From the NCBI GenBank assembly GCA_963170055.1, contig CAUJGJ010000213.1, forward strand, positions 124,001 through 188,000: a stretch of 64,000 bases of DNA, read 5' to 3'. The notes below the pieces were generated by a model, which worked only from the letters and a program-made list of their open reading frames with translations, was not told the DNA's origin and searched no databases. This DNA comes from Halisarca cf. caerulea (lineage: Eukaryota > Porifera > Demospongiae > Chondrillida > Halisarcidae). Of this stretch, positions 53,501 to 64,000 are shown in pieces. Made by a program: the position numbers and the translations under genes. Position 1 is the first letter of the stretch, and every line of letters starts with the position of its first letter.

Positions 53501-54378
53501 CTTAACTACTGTGGGCGTATTTGTGTAATGTTGGATATGCTGGTGCTAATACCAATATTTGGCACTAGCACCACGCACATTCCTAGTAGACACACATGAA
53601 GTTTCTTAACTACTTTGGGCGTATTTGTGTAATGTTGGATATGCTGGTGCTAATACCAATATTTGGCACTAGCACCACGCACATTCCCAGTGGACACACA
53701 TGACCTTTCTGAAGTGCTGTGGGCGTATTTGTGTAGTGTTGGATATGCTGGTGCTAATACCAATATTTGGCACTAGCACCACGCACATTCCCAGTAGACA
53801 CACATGAAGTTTCTTAACTACTGTGGGCGTATTTGTGTAATGTTGGATATGCTGGTGCTAATACCAATATTTGGCACTAGCACCACGTACATTCCCAGTG
53901 GACACACATGAAGTTTCTGAAGTGCTGTTGGCGTATTTGTGTAGTGTTGGATATGCTGGTGCTAATACAAATATTTGGCACTAGCACCACGCACATTCCC
54001 AGTGGAAACACATGACCTTTCTGAAGTGCTGTGGGCGTATTTGTGTAGTGTTGGATATGCTGGTGCTAATACCAATATTTGACACTAGTACCACGCACAT
54101 TCCCAGTGGACACACATGAAGTTTCTGAAGTGCTGTGGGCGTATTTGTGTAGTGGTTTATATGCTGGTGCTAATACCAATATTTGGCACTAGCACCACGC
54201 ACATTCCCAGTGGACACACATGACCTTTCTGAAGTGCTGTGGGCGTATTTGTGTAGTGTTGGATATGCTGGTGCTAATACCAATATTTGGCACTAGCACC
54301 ACGCACATTCCAAGTGGACAAACATGAAGTTTCTGAAGTGCTGTGGGCGTATTTATGTAGTGTTTTATATGCTGGTGC
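50531..54378 (+). repeat. Distant copy of 5617-9360
   Basis: The offset is 44914 bp from the G/I hybrid (5721 and 50635) through the GGATACAC monomer (6137 and 51051) and GAAGTTAATACC (7281 and 52195). It becomes 45018 after a one-monomer indel near 7801 or 52715 (CTAAAACC at 8009 and 53027; TACAAAT at 8945 and 53963). Private differences include CACACAC near 52211 and GTGGTCG near 51431. Confidence 0.9.
52091..54378 (+). repeat. 22-monomer type I unit (2288 bp), copy 1 in the island
   Basis: From the K ending GAAGT through A, B, C, C, K, G, H, I and on to the G with GTTTTAT, most monomers recur at +2288, then at +2287 after the 1-bp deletion in 54483-54585. Confidence 0.85.
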
Positions 54379-56457
54379 TAATACCAATATTTGGCACTAG
54401 CACCACGCACATTCCCAGTGGACACACATGAAGTTTCTGAAGTGCTGTGGGCGTATTTGTGTAGTGTTGGATATGCTGAAGCTAATACCAATATTTGGCA
54501 CTAGAACACACACTTTCCCAGTGGACACACATGAAGTTTCTGAAGTGCTGTGGGCGTATTTGTGTAGTGTTGGATATGCTGGTGCTAATACCAATATTTG
54601 GCACTAGCACCACGCACATTCCCAGTGGACACACATGAAGTTTCTTAACTACTGTGGGCGTATTTGTGTAAAGTTGGATATGCTGGTGCTAATACCAATA
54701 TTTGGCACTAGCACCACGCACATTCCTAGTAGACACACATGAAGTTTCTTAACTACTTTGGGCGTATTTGTGTAATGTTGGATATGCTGGTGCTAATACC
54801 AATATTTGGCACTAGCACCACGCACATTCCCAGTGGACACACATGACCTTTCTGAAGTGCTGAGGGCGTATTTGTGTAATGTTGGATATGCTGGTGCTAA
54901 TACCAATATTTGGCACTAGCACCACGCACATTCCCAGTGGACACACATGACCTTTCTGAAGTGCTGTGGGCGTATTTGTATAGTGTTGGATATGCTGGTG
55001 CTAATACCAATATTTGGCACTAGCACCACGCACATTCCCAGTGGACACACATGAAGTTTCTGAAGTGCTGTGGGCGTATTTGTGTAGTGTTGGATATGCT
55101 GGTGCTAATACCAATATTTGGCACTAGCACCACGCACATTCCAAGTGGACAAACATGAAGTTTCTGAAGTGCTGTGGGCGTATTTGTGTAATGTTGGATA
55201 TGCTGGTGCTAATACCAATATTTGGTACTAGCACCACGCACATTCCCAGTGGAAACACATGACCTTTCTGAAGTGCTGTGGGCGTATTTGTGTAGTGTTG
55301 GATATGCTGGTGCTAAAACCAATATTTGACACTAGTACCACGCACATTCCCAGTGGACAAACATGAAGTTTCTGAAGTGCTGTGGGCGTATTTGTGTAGT
55401 GGTTGATATTATGGTGCTAATACCAATATTTGGCACTAGCACCACGCACATTCCCAGTGGACACACATGAAGTTTCTGTAGTGCTGTGGGCGTATTTGTG
55501 TAGTGTTGGATATGCTGGTGCTAATACCAATATTTGGAACTAACACCACGCACATTCCCAATGGACACACATGAAGTTTCTGAAGTGCTGTGGGTGTATT
55601 TGTGTAAAGTTGGATATGCTGGTGCTAATACCAATATTTGGCACTAGCACCACGCACATTCCCAGTGGACACACATGACCTTTCTGAAGTGCTGTGGGCG
55701 TATTTGTGTAGTGTTGGATATGCTGGTACTAATACCAATATTTGGCACTAGCACCACGCACATTCCCAGTGGACACACATGAGGTTTCTTAACTACTGTG
55801 GGCGTATTTGTGTAATGTTGGATATGCTGGTGCTAATACCAATATTTGGCACTAGCACCACGCACATTCCTAGTAGACACACATGAAGTTTCTTAACTAC
55901 TTTGGGCGTATTTGTGTAATGTTGGATATGCTGGTGCTAATACCAATATTTGGCACTAGCACCACGCACATTCCCAGTGGACACACATGACCTTTCTGAA
56001 GTGCTGTGGGCGTATTTGTGTAGTGTTGGATATGCTGGTGCTAATACCAATATTTGGCACTAGCACCACGCACATTCCCAGTAGACACACATGAAGTTTC
56101 TTAACTACTGTGGGCGTATTTGTGTAATGTTGGATATGCTGGTGCTAATACCAATATTTGGCACTAGCACCACGTACATTCCCAGTGGACACACATGAAG
56201 TTTCTGAAGTGCTGTGGGCGTATTTGTGTAGTGTTGGATATGCTGGTGCTAATACCAATATTTGGCACTAGCACCACGCACATTCCCAGTGGAAACACAT
56301 GACCTTTCTGAAGTGCTGTGGGCGTATTTGTGTAGTGTTGGATATGCTGGTGCTAATACCAATATTTGACACTAGTACCACGCACATTCCCAGTGGACAA
56401 ACATGAAGTTTCTGAAGTGCTGTGGGCGTATTTGTGTAGTGGTTTATATGCTGGTGC
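54379..56457 (+). repeat. 22-monomer type I unit, copy 2 (20 monomers)
   Basis: A at 54586 pairs with 52299, K with CTGTAGTG at 55418 with 53131, and H at 56250 with 53963. The match ends at 56458, where K replaces the expected C. Private changes include CTGAGGG near 54861 and GGTTGATATTATGG near 55401. Confidence 0.85.
54483..54585 (+). repeat. 103-bp monomer with clustered changes
   Basis: CTAGAACACACACTTTCCC stands where others have CTAG, CACCACGCAC and ATTCCC. One base is missing and several substitutions lie within 15 bases, and the CpG of CACGCAC is lost. It follows a K ending GAAGC. Confidence 0.93.
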
Positions 56458-57081
56458 TAATACCAATATTTGGCACTAGCACCACGCACATTCCCAGTGG
56501 ACACACATGAAGTTTCTGAAGTGCTGTGGGCGTATTTGTGTAGTGTTGGATATGCTGGTGCTAATACCAATATTTGGCACTAGCACCACGCACATTCCCA
56601 GTGGACACACATGACCTTTCTGAAGTGCTGTGGGCGTATTTGTGTAGTGTTGGATATGCTGGTACTAATACCAATATTTGGCACTAGCACCACGCACATT
56701 CCCAGTGGACACACATGAAGTTTCTTAACTACTGTGGGCGTATTTGTGTAATGTTGGATATGCTGGTGCTAATACCAATATTTGGCACTAGCACCACGCA
56801 CATTCCCAGTGGAAACACATGACCTTTCTGAAGTGCTGTGGGCGTATTTGTGTAGTGTTGGATATGCTGGTGCTAATACCAATATTTGGCACTAGCACCA
56901 CGCACATTCCCAGTGGACACACATGAAGTTTCTTTACTACTGTGGGCGTATTTGTGTAATGTTGGATATGCTGGTGCTAATACCAATATTTGGCACTAGC
57001 ACCACGCACATTCCCAGTGGACACACATGACCTTTCTGAAGTGCTGTGGGCGTATTTGTGTAGTGTTGGATATGCTGGTAC

Positions 57082-60000
57082 TAATACCAATATTTGGCAC
57101 TAGCACCACGCACATTCCCAGTGGACACACATGAAGTTTCTTAACTACTGTGGGCGTATTTGTGTAAAGTTGGATATGCTGGTGCTAATACCAATATTTG
57201 GCACTAGCACCACGCACATTCCCAGTGGACACACATGAAGTTTCTTAATTACTGTGGGCGTATTTGTGTAGTGTTGGATATGCTGGTGCTAATACCAATA
57301 TTTGGCACTAGCACCACGCACATTCCCAGTGGACACACATGACCTTTCTGAAGTGCTGTGGGCGTATTTGTGTAGTGTTGGATATGCTGGTGCTAATACC
57401 AATATTTGGCACTAGCACCACGCACATTCCCAGTGGACACACATGACCTTTCTGAAGTGCTGTGGGCGTATTTGTGTAGTGTTGGATATGCTGGTGCTAA
57501 TACCAATATTTGGCACTAACACCACGCACATTCCCAGTGGACACACATGAAGTTTCTTAATTGCTGTGGGCGTATTTGTGTAGTGTTGGATATGCTGATG
57601 CTAATACCAATATTTGGCACTAGCACCACGCACATTCCCAGTGGACACACATGACCTTTCTGAAGTGCTGTGGGCGTATTTGTGTAGTGTTGGATATGCT
57701 GGTGCTAATACCAATATTTGGCACTAGCACCACGCACATTCCCAGTGGACACACATGACCTTTCTGAAGTGCTGTGGGCGTATTTGTGTAGTGTTGGATA
57801 TGCTGGTGCTAATACCAATATTTGGCACTAGCACCACGCACATTCCCAGTGGACACACATGACCTTTCTGAAGTGCTGTGGGCGTATTTGTGTAGTGTTG
57901 GATATGCTGGTGCTAATACCAATATTTGGCACTAGCACCACGCACATTCCCAGTGGACACACATGACCTTTCTGAAGTGCTGTGGGCGTATTTGTGTAGT
58001 GTTGGATATGCTGGTGCTAATACCAATATTTGGCACTAACACCCGCACATTCCCAGTGGACACACATGAAGTTTCTTAATTGCTGTGGGCGTATTTGTGT
58101 AGTGTTGGATATGCTGGTGCTAATACCAATATTTGGCACTAGCACCACGCACATTCCCAGTGGACACACATGACCTTTCTGAAGTGCTGTGGGCGTATTT
58201 GTGTAGTGTTGGATATGCTGGTGCTAATACCAATATTTGGCACTAGCACCACGCACATTCCCAGTGGACACACATGACCTTTCTGAAGTGCTGTGGGCGT
58301 ATTTGTGTAGTGTTGGATATGCTGGTGCTAATACCAATATTTGGCACTAGCACCACGCACATTCCCAGTGGACACACATGACCTTTCTGAAGTGCTGTGG
58401 GCGTATTTGTGTAGTGTTGGATATGCTGGTGCTAATACCAATATTTGGCACTAACACCACGCACATTCCCAGTGGACACACATGAAGTTTCTTAACTACT
58501 GTGGGCGTATTTGTGTAAAGTTGGATATGCTGGTGCTAATACCAATATTTGGCACTAGCACCACGCACATTCCCAGTGGACACACATGACCTTTCTGAAG
58601 TGCTGTGGGCGTATTTGTGTAGTGTTGGATATACTGGTGCTAATACCAATATTTGGCACTAGCACCACGCACATTCCCAGTGGACACACATGAAGTTTCT
58701 TAACTACTGTGGGCGTATTTGTGTAATGTTGGATATGCTGGTGCTAATACCAATATTTGGCACTAGCACCACGCACATTCCCAATAGACACACATGACCT
58801 TTCTGAAGTGCTGTGGGCGTATTTGTGTAGTGTTGGATATGCTGGTGCTAATACCAATATTTGGCACTAGCACCACGCACATTCCCAGTGGGCACACATG
58901 AAGTTTCTTAATTACTGTGGGCGTATTTGTGTAGTGTTGGATATGCTGGTGCTAATACCAATATTTGGCACTAGCACCACGCACATTCCCAGTGGACACA
59001 CATGACCTTTCTGAAGTGCTGTGGGCGTATTTGTGTAGTGTTGGATATGCTGGTGCTAATACCAATATTTGGCACTAGCACCACGCACATTCCCAGTGGA
59101 CACACATGACCTTTCTGAAGTGCTGTGGGCGTATTTGTGTAGTGTTGGATATGCTGGTGCTAATACCAATATTTGGCACTAGCACCACGCACATTCCCAG
59201 TGGACACACATGAAGTTTCTGAAGTGCTGTGGGCGTATTTGTGTAGTATTGGATATGCTGGTGCTAATACCAATATTTGGCACTAGCACCACGCACATTC
59301 CCGGTGGACACACATGAAGTTTCTTAACTATGGTAAGCGTGTTTGTGTAGTGTTGGATATGCTGGTGCTAATACCAATATTTGTCTCTAGCACCACTCAC
59401 ATTCCCAGTGGACACACATGACCTTTCTGAAGTGCTGTGGGCGTATTTGTGTAGTGTTGGATATACTGGTGCTAATACCAATATTTGGCACTAGCACCAC
59501 GCACATTCCCAGTGGACACACATGAAGTTTCTTAACTACTGTGGGCGTATTTGTGTAGTGTTGGATATGCTGGTGCTAATACCAATATTTGGCACTAGCA
59601 CCACGCACATTCCCAGTGGACACACATGACCTTTCTGAAGTGCTGTGGGCGTATTTGTGTAGTGTTGGTTATGCTGGTGCTAATACCAATATTTGGCACT
59701 AGCACCACGCACATTCCCAGTGGACACACATGACCTTTCTGAAGTGCTGTGGGCGTATTTGTGTAGTGTTGGATATGCTGGTGCTAATACCAATATTTGG
59801 CACTAACACCACGCACATTCCCAGTGGACACACATGAAGTTTCTTAACTACTGTGGGCGTATTTGTGTAGTGTTGGATATGCTGGTGCTAATACCAATAT
59901 TTGGCACTAGCACCACGCACATTCCCAGTGGACACACATGACCTTTCTGAAGTGCTGTGGGCGTATTTGTGTAGTGTTGGATATGCTGGTGCTAATACCA

Positions 60001-63000
60001 ATATTTGGCACTAGCACCACGCACATTCCCAGTGGACACACATGACCTTTCTGAAGTGCTGTGGGCGTATTTGTGTAGTGTTGGATATACTGGTGCTAAT
60101 ACCAATATTTGGCACTAACACCACGCACATTCCCAGTGGACACACATGAAGTTTCTTAACTACTGTTGGCGTATTTGTGTAAAGTTGGATATGCTGGTGC
60201 TAATACCAATATTTGGCACTAGCACCACGCACATTCCCAGTGGACACACATGACCTTTCTGAAGTGCTGTGGGCGTATTTGTGTAGTGTTGGATATGCTG
60301 GTGCTAATACCAATATTTGGCACTAGCACCACGCACATTCCCAGTGGACACACATGAAGTTTCTTAACTACTGTGGGCGTATTTGTGTAATGTTGGATAT
60401 GCTGGTGCTAATACCAATATTTGGCACTAGCACCACGCACATTCCCAGTGGACACACATGACCTTTCTGAAGTGCTGTGGGCGTATTTGTGTAGTGTTGG
60501 ATATGCTGGTGCTAATACCAATATTTGGCACTAGCACCACGCACATTCCCAGTGGACACACATGAAGTTTCTTAATTACTGTGGGCGTATTTGTGTAGTG
60601 TTCGATATACTGGTGCTAATACCAATATTTGGCACTAGCACCACGCACATTCCCAGTGGACACACATGACCTTTCTGAAGTGCTGTGGGCGTATTTGTGT
60701 AGTGTTGGATATGCTGGTGCTAATACCAATATTTGGCACTAGCACCACGCACATTCCCAGTGGACACACATGACCTTTCTGAAGTGCTGTGGGCGTATTT
60801 GTGTAGTGTTGGTTATGCTGGTGCTAATACCAATATTTGGCACTAGCACCACGCACATTCCCAGTGGACACACATGACCTTTCTGAAGTGCTGTGGGCGT
60901 ATTTGTGTAGTGTTGGATATGCTGGTGCTAATACCAATATTTGGCACTAACACCACGCACATTCCCAGTGGACACACATGAAGTTTCTTAACTACTGTGG
61001 GCGTATTTGTGTAGTGTTGGATATGCTGGTGCTAATACCAATATTTGGCACTAGCACCACGCACATTCCCAGTGGACACACATGACCTTTCTGAAGTGCT
61101 GTGGGCGTATTTGTGTAGTGTTGGATATGCTGGTGCTAATACCAATATTTGGCACTAGCACCACGCACATTCCCAGTGGACACACATGACCTTTCTGAAG
61201 TGCTGTGGGCGTATTTGTGTAGTGTTGGATATACTGGTGCTAATACCAATATTTGGCACTAACACCACGCACATTCCCAGTGGACACACATGAAGTTTCT
61301 TAACTACTGTTGGCGTATTTGTGTAAAGTTGGATATGCTGGTGCTAATACCAATATTTGGCACTAGCACCACGCACATTCCCAGTGGACACACATGACCT
61401 TTCTGAAGTGCTGTGGGCGTATTTGTGTAGTGTTGGATATACTGGTGCTAATACCAATATTTGGCACTAGCACCACGCACATTCCCAGTGGACACACATG
61501 AAGTTTATTAACTACTGTGGGCGTATTTGTGTAATGTTGGATATGCTGGTGCTAATACCAATATTTGGCACTAGCACCACGCACATTCCCAGTGGACACA
61601 CATGACCTTTCTGAAGTGCTGTGGGCGTATTTGTGTAGTGTTGGATATGCTGGTGCTAATACCAATATTTGGCACTAGCACCACGCACATTCCCAGTGGA
61701 CACACATGAAGTTTCTTAATTACTGTGGGCGTATTTGTGTAGTGTTGGATATACTGGTGCTAATACCAATATTTGGCACTAGCACCACGCACATTCCCAG
61801 TGGACACACATGACCTTTCTGAAGTGCTGTGGGCGTATTTGTGTAGTGTTGGATATGCTGGTGCTAATACCAATATTTGGCACTAGCACCACGCACATTC
61901 CCAGTGGACACACATGACCTTTCTGAAGTGCTGTGGGCGTATTTGTGTAGTGTTGGATATGCTGGTGCTAATACCAATATTTGGCACTAACACCACGCAC
62001 ATTCCCAGTGGACACACATGACCTTTCTGAAGTGCTGTGGGCGTATTTGTGTAGTGTTGGATATGCTGGTGCTAATACCAATATTTGGCACTAGCACCAC
62101 GCACATTCCCAGTGGACACACATGAAGTTTCTTAATTACTGTGGGCGTATTTGTGTAGTGTTGGATATGCTGGTGCTAATACCAATATTTGGCACTAGCA
62201 CCACGCACATTCCCAGTGGACACACATGACCTTTCTGAAGTGCTGTGGGCGTATTTGTGTAGTGTTGGATATGCTGGTGCTATTACCAATATTTGGCACT
62301 AGCACCACGCACATTCCCAGTGGACACACATGACCTTTCTGAAGTGCTGTGGGCGTATTTGTGTAGTGTTGGATATGCTGGTGCTAATACCAATATTTGG
62401 CACTAGCACCACGCACATTCCCAGTGGACACACATGAAGTTTCTGAAGTGCTGTGGGCGTATTTGTGTAGTATTGGATATGCTGGTGCTAATACCAATAT
62501 TTGGCACTAGCACCACGCACATTCCCGGTGGACACACATGAAGTTTCTTAACAACTGTAAGCGTATTTGTGTAGTGTTGGATATGCTGGTGCTAATACCA
62601 ATATTTGGCACTAGCACCACGCACATTCCCAGTGGACACACATGACCTTTCTGAAGTGCTGTGGGCGTATTTGTGTAGTGTTGGATATGCTGGTGCTAAT
62701 ACCAATATTTGGCACTAGTACCACGCACATTCCCAGTGGACACACATGAAGTTTCTTAACTACTGTGGGCGTATTTGTGTAAAGTTGGATATGCTGGTGC
62801 TAATACCAATATTTGGCACTAGCACCACGCACATTCCCAGTGGACACACATGACCTTTCTGAAGTGCTGTGGGCGTATTTGTGTAGTGTTGGATATGCTG
62901 GTGCTAATACCAATATTTGGCACTAACACCACGCACATTCCCAGTGGACACACATGAAGTTTCTTAACTACTGTGGGCGTATTTGTGTAGTGTTGGATAT

Positions 63001-63216
63001 ACTGGTGCTACTACCAATATTTGGCACTAGCACCACGCACATTCCCAGTGGACACACATGAAGTTTCTTAACTACTGTGGGCGTATTTGTGTAATGTTGG
63101 ATATGCTGGTGCTAATACCAATATTTGGCACTAGCACCACGCACATTCCCAGTGGACACACATGAAGTTTCTTAACTACTGTGGGCGTATTTGTGTAAAG
63201 TTGGATATGCTGGTGC
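57082..63216 (+). repeat. Second copy of the type II block 42212-50530
   Basis: The offset is 14870 at the start (GGTAC at 42207 and 57077), 14871 after the deletion near 42510, and 14870 again after the deletion near 58042. Past the Q monomer it also matches at 12686 (46643 and 59329; 49593 and 62279; 50321 and 63007). It is 2184 bp shorter than the first copy, the length of one 21-monomer unit. Confidence 0.92.
58018..58120 (+). repeat. 103-bp monomer, 1-bp deletion in CACCACG
   Basis: AACACCCGCAC replaces AACACCACGCAC. The homologous monomers near 43150 and 40450 are intact, so the deletion is private to this copy. Confidence 0.95.
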
Positions 63217-64000
63217 TAATACCAATATTTGGCACTAGCACCACGCACATTCCCAGTGGACACACATGAAGTTTCTTAATTACTGTGGGCGTATTTGTGT
63301 AGTGTTGGATATGCTGGTGCAAATACCAATATTTGGCACTAGCACCACGCACATTCCCAGTGGACACACATGAAGTTTCTTAACTACTGTGGGCGTATTT
63401 GTGTAATGTTCGATATGCTGGTGCTAATACCAATATTTGGCACTAGCACCACGCACATTCCCAGTGGACACACATGACCTTTCTGAAGTGCTGTGGGCGT
63501 ATTTGTGTAGTGTTGGATATGCTGGTGCTAATACCAATATTTGGCACTAGCACCACGCACATTCCCAGTGGACACACATGAAGTTTCTTAACTACTGTGG
63601 GCGTATTTGTGTAAAGTTGGATATGCTGGTGCTAATACCAATATTTGGCACTAGCTCCACGCACATTCCCAGTGGACACACATGACCTTTCTGAAGTGCT
63701 GTGGGCGTATTTGTGTAGTGTTGGATATACTGGTGCTAATACCAATATTTGGCACTAGCACCACGCACATTCCCAGTGGACAAACATGAAGTTTCTTAAC
63801 TACTGTGGGCGTATTTGTGTAATGTTGGATATGCTGGTGCTAATACCAATATTTGGCACTAGCACCACGCAAATTCCCAGTGGACACACATGAAGTTTCT
63901 TAATTACTGTGGGCGTATTTGTGTAGTGTTGGATATGCTGGTGCTAATACCAATATTTGGCACTAGCACCACGCACATTCCCAGTGGACACACATGACCT
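63217..64000 (+). repeat. Type II right edge, 7.5 monomers
   Basis: T with GCAAATACC, F with GTTCGAT, C, A with AGCTCC, C with GATATACTGG, F with GGACAAAC, T with GCAAATTCC, and a partial C cut by the window edge. The AGCTCC and GGACAAAC monomers resemble 38469-38676. Confidence 0.8.

Larger units (their letters stand above)
50531..57081 (+). repeat. Type I island within type II
   Basis: At 50531 the array switches to K, a G/I hybrid, J, K, G, H (GGATACAC), I and so on. The first 37 monomers (to 54378) match 5617-9360 in order. The island then has a 22-mer tandem copy and a six-monomer tail (56458-57081: K, C ending GGTAC, F, H, the CTTTACTAC monomer, C ending GGTAC) like 4161-4888. At 57082 type II resumes. 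Confidence 0.9.
1..64000 (+). repeat. 104-bp satellite array, about 615 monomers, all head to tail
   Basis: Every stretch aligns to one unit that begins TAATACCAAT and ends GGATATGCTGGTGC. Starts fall at 1, 105, 209 and so on, and the phase holds to the right edge after subtracting one 12-bp and four 1-bp deletions: the last start is 63945, and 63945+12+4-1 = 615 x 104. No inversion, unique spacer or inserted element was seen. GC of a typical monomer is about 46%. Both edges of the window cut the array, so its full size is unknown. Tandem satellites organised in HORs are known from eukaryotic centromeres and heterochromatin; placing this array at a centromere is inference only. The monomer family is not one I recognise. 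Confidence 0.98.

Noticed and set aside
50531..57081. Assembly misjoin creating the type I island
   Set aside because: It cannot be excluded without reads, but both junctions keep exact 104-bp phase, and a fragment of type I DNA also lies at 38677. I treat it as real with the caveat stated in the findings.
63405..63415. tRNA or Pol III B box at GTTCGAT
   Set aside because: It arises from one substitution in one monomer, lacks the full B-box consensus and has no cloverleaf around it.
1..64000. CRISPR array
   Set aside because: There are no unique spacers; the whole 104-bp unit is conserved, and the units are far longer than CRISPR repeats.
1..64000. Transposon, retroelement or viral insertion
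   Set aside because: The monomer phase is continuous; no terminal repeats, target-site duplications or non-satellite DNA were found.
1..64000. Telomeric or simple microsatellite repeat
   Set aside because: No TTAGGG-like or other short motif runs occur; the smallest tandem period is the full 104 bp.

Overview
The window is one uninterrupted satellite DNA array. A monomer of about 104 bp, counted here from its TAATACC start, repeats head to tail on one strand from base 1 to base 64000. I count 615 monomers plus a 56-base partial one at the right edge. I see no gene, RNA gene, transposon, CRISPR array or unique flank. Megabase-style tandem arrays with higher-order repeats (HORs, multi-monomer units repeated as blocks) are typical of eukaryotic centromeric or heterochromatic DNA, so the source is probably a eukaryote, perhaps from a long-read assembly. 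I do not recognise the monomer and cannot name the species. GC is about 46% by hand count of one monomer. All alignments here were made by eye.

Monomer classes are defined by linked blocks: positions 51-58 (TGAAGTTT or TGACCTTT), 61-66 (TAACTA, GAAGTG or TAATTA) and 85-87 (AAA, AAT or AGT). Short names used: C = TGACCTTT+GAAGTG+AGT; K = TGAAGTTT+GAAGTG+AGT; F = TGAAGTTT+TAACTA+AAT; A = the same with AAA; A* = A with CTAACACC; T = TGAAGTTT+TAATTA+AGT; B = CCTAGTAG with ACTTTGGG; D = F with CCAGTAG; E = C with CGTACATT; G = CCAAGTGGACAAAC; H = C with GGAAACAC; I = TTTGACACTAGTACC with GTGGTTTAT; J = F with GTTAGAT; X = C with CACTCCC and CTGGAAC; Q = CCCGGTGG with GTAAGCG.

Layout: domain type I (B, D, E, G, H, I, J monomers) fills 1-12676. 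It opens with an 11-monomer HOR, followed by a 21-monomer tandem duplication and then irregular derivatives. Domain type II (C, T, A*, F, X monomers) fills 12677 to about 38676, with HOR spacings of 9, 11, 13, 15, 22 and 26 monomers. A two-monomer type I patch lies at 38677-38884. A 2703-bp tandem duplication follows (38781-44186), then a 2184-bp one (43979-48346). A type I island at 50531-57081 copies 5617-9360 from about 45 kb away. It is flanked by two copies of one type II block (42212-50530 and 57082-63216) that differ in length by exactly one 2184-bp unit. The right edge (63217-64000) resembles 38.3-38.7 kb.

Only five length changes were found in 615 monomers: one 12-bp deletion (monomer 11961-12052) and four 1-bp deletions. 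These, with hybrid monomers and linked markers, allow the order of some duplications to be read. The findings concern array evolution and a hairpin-forming dyad in each monomer. I found no evidence of an undescribed protein or RNA system.
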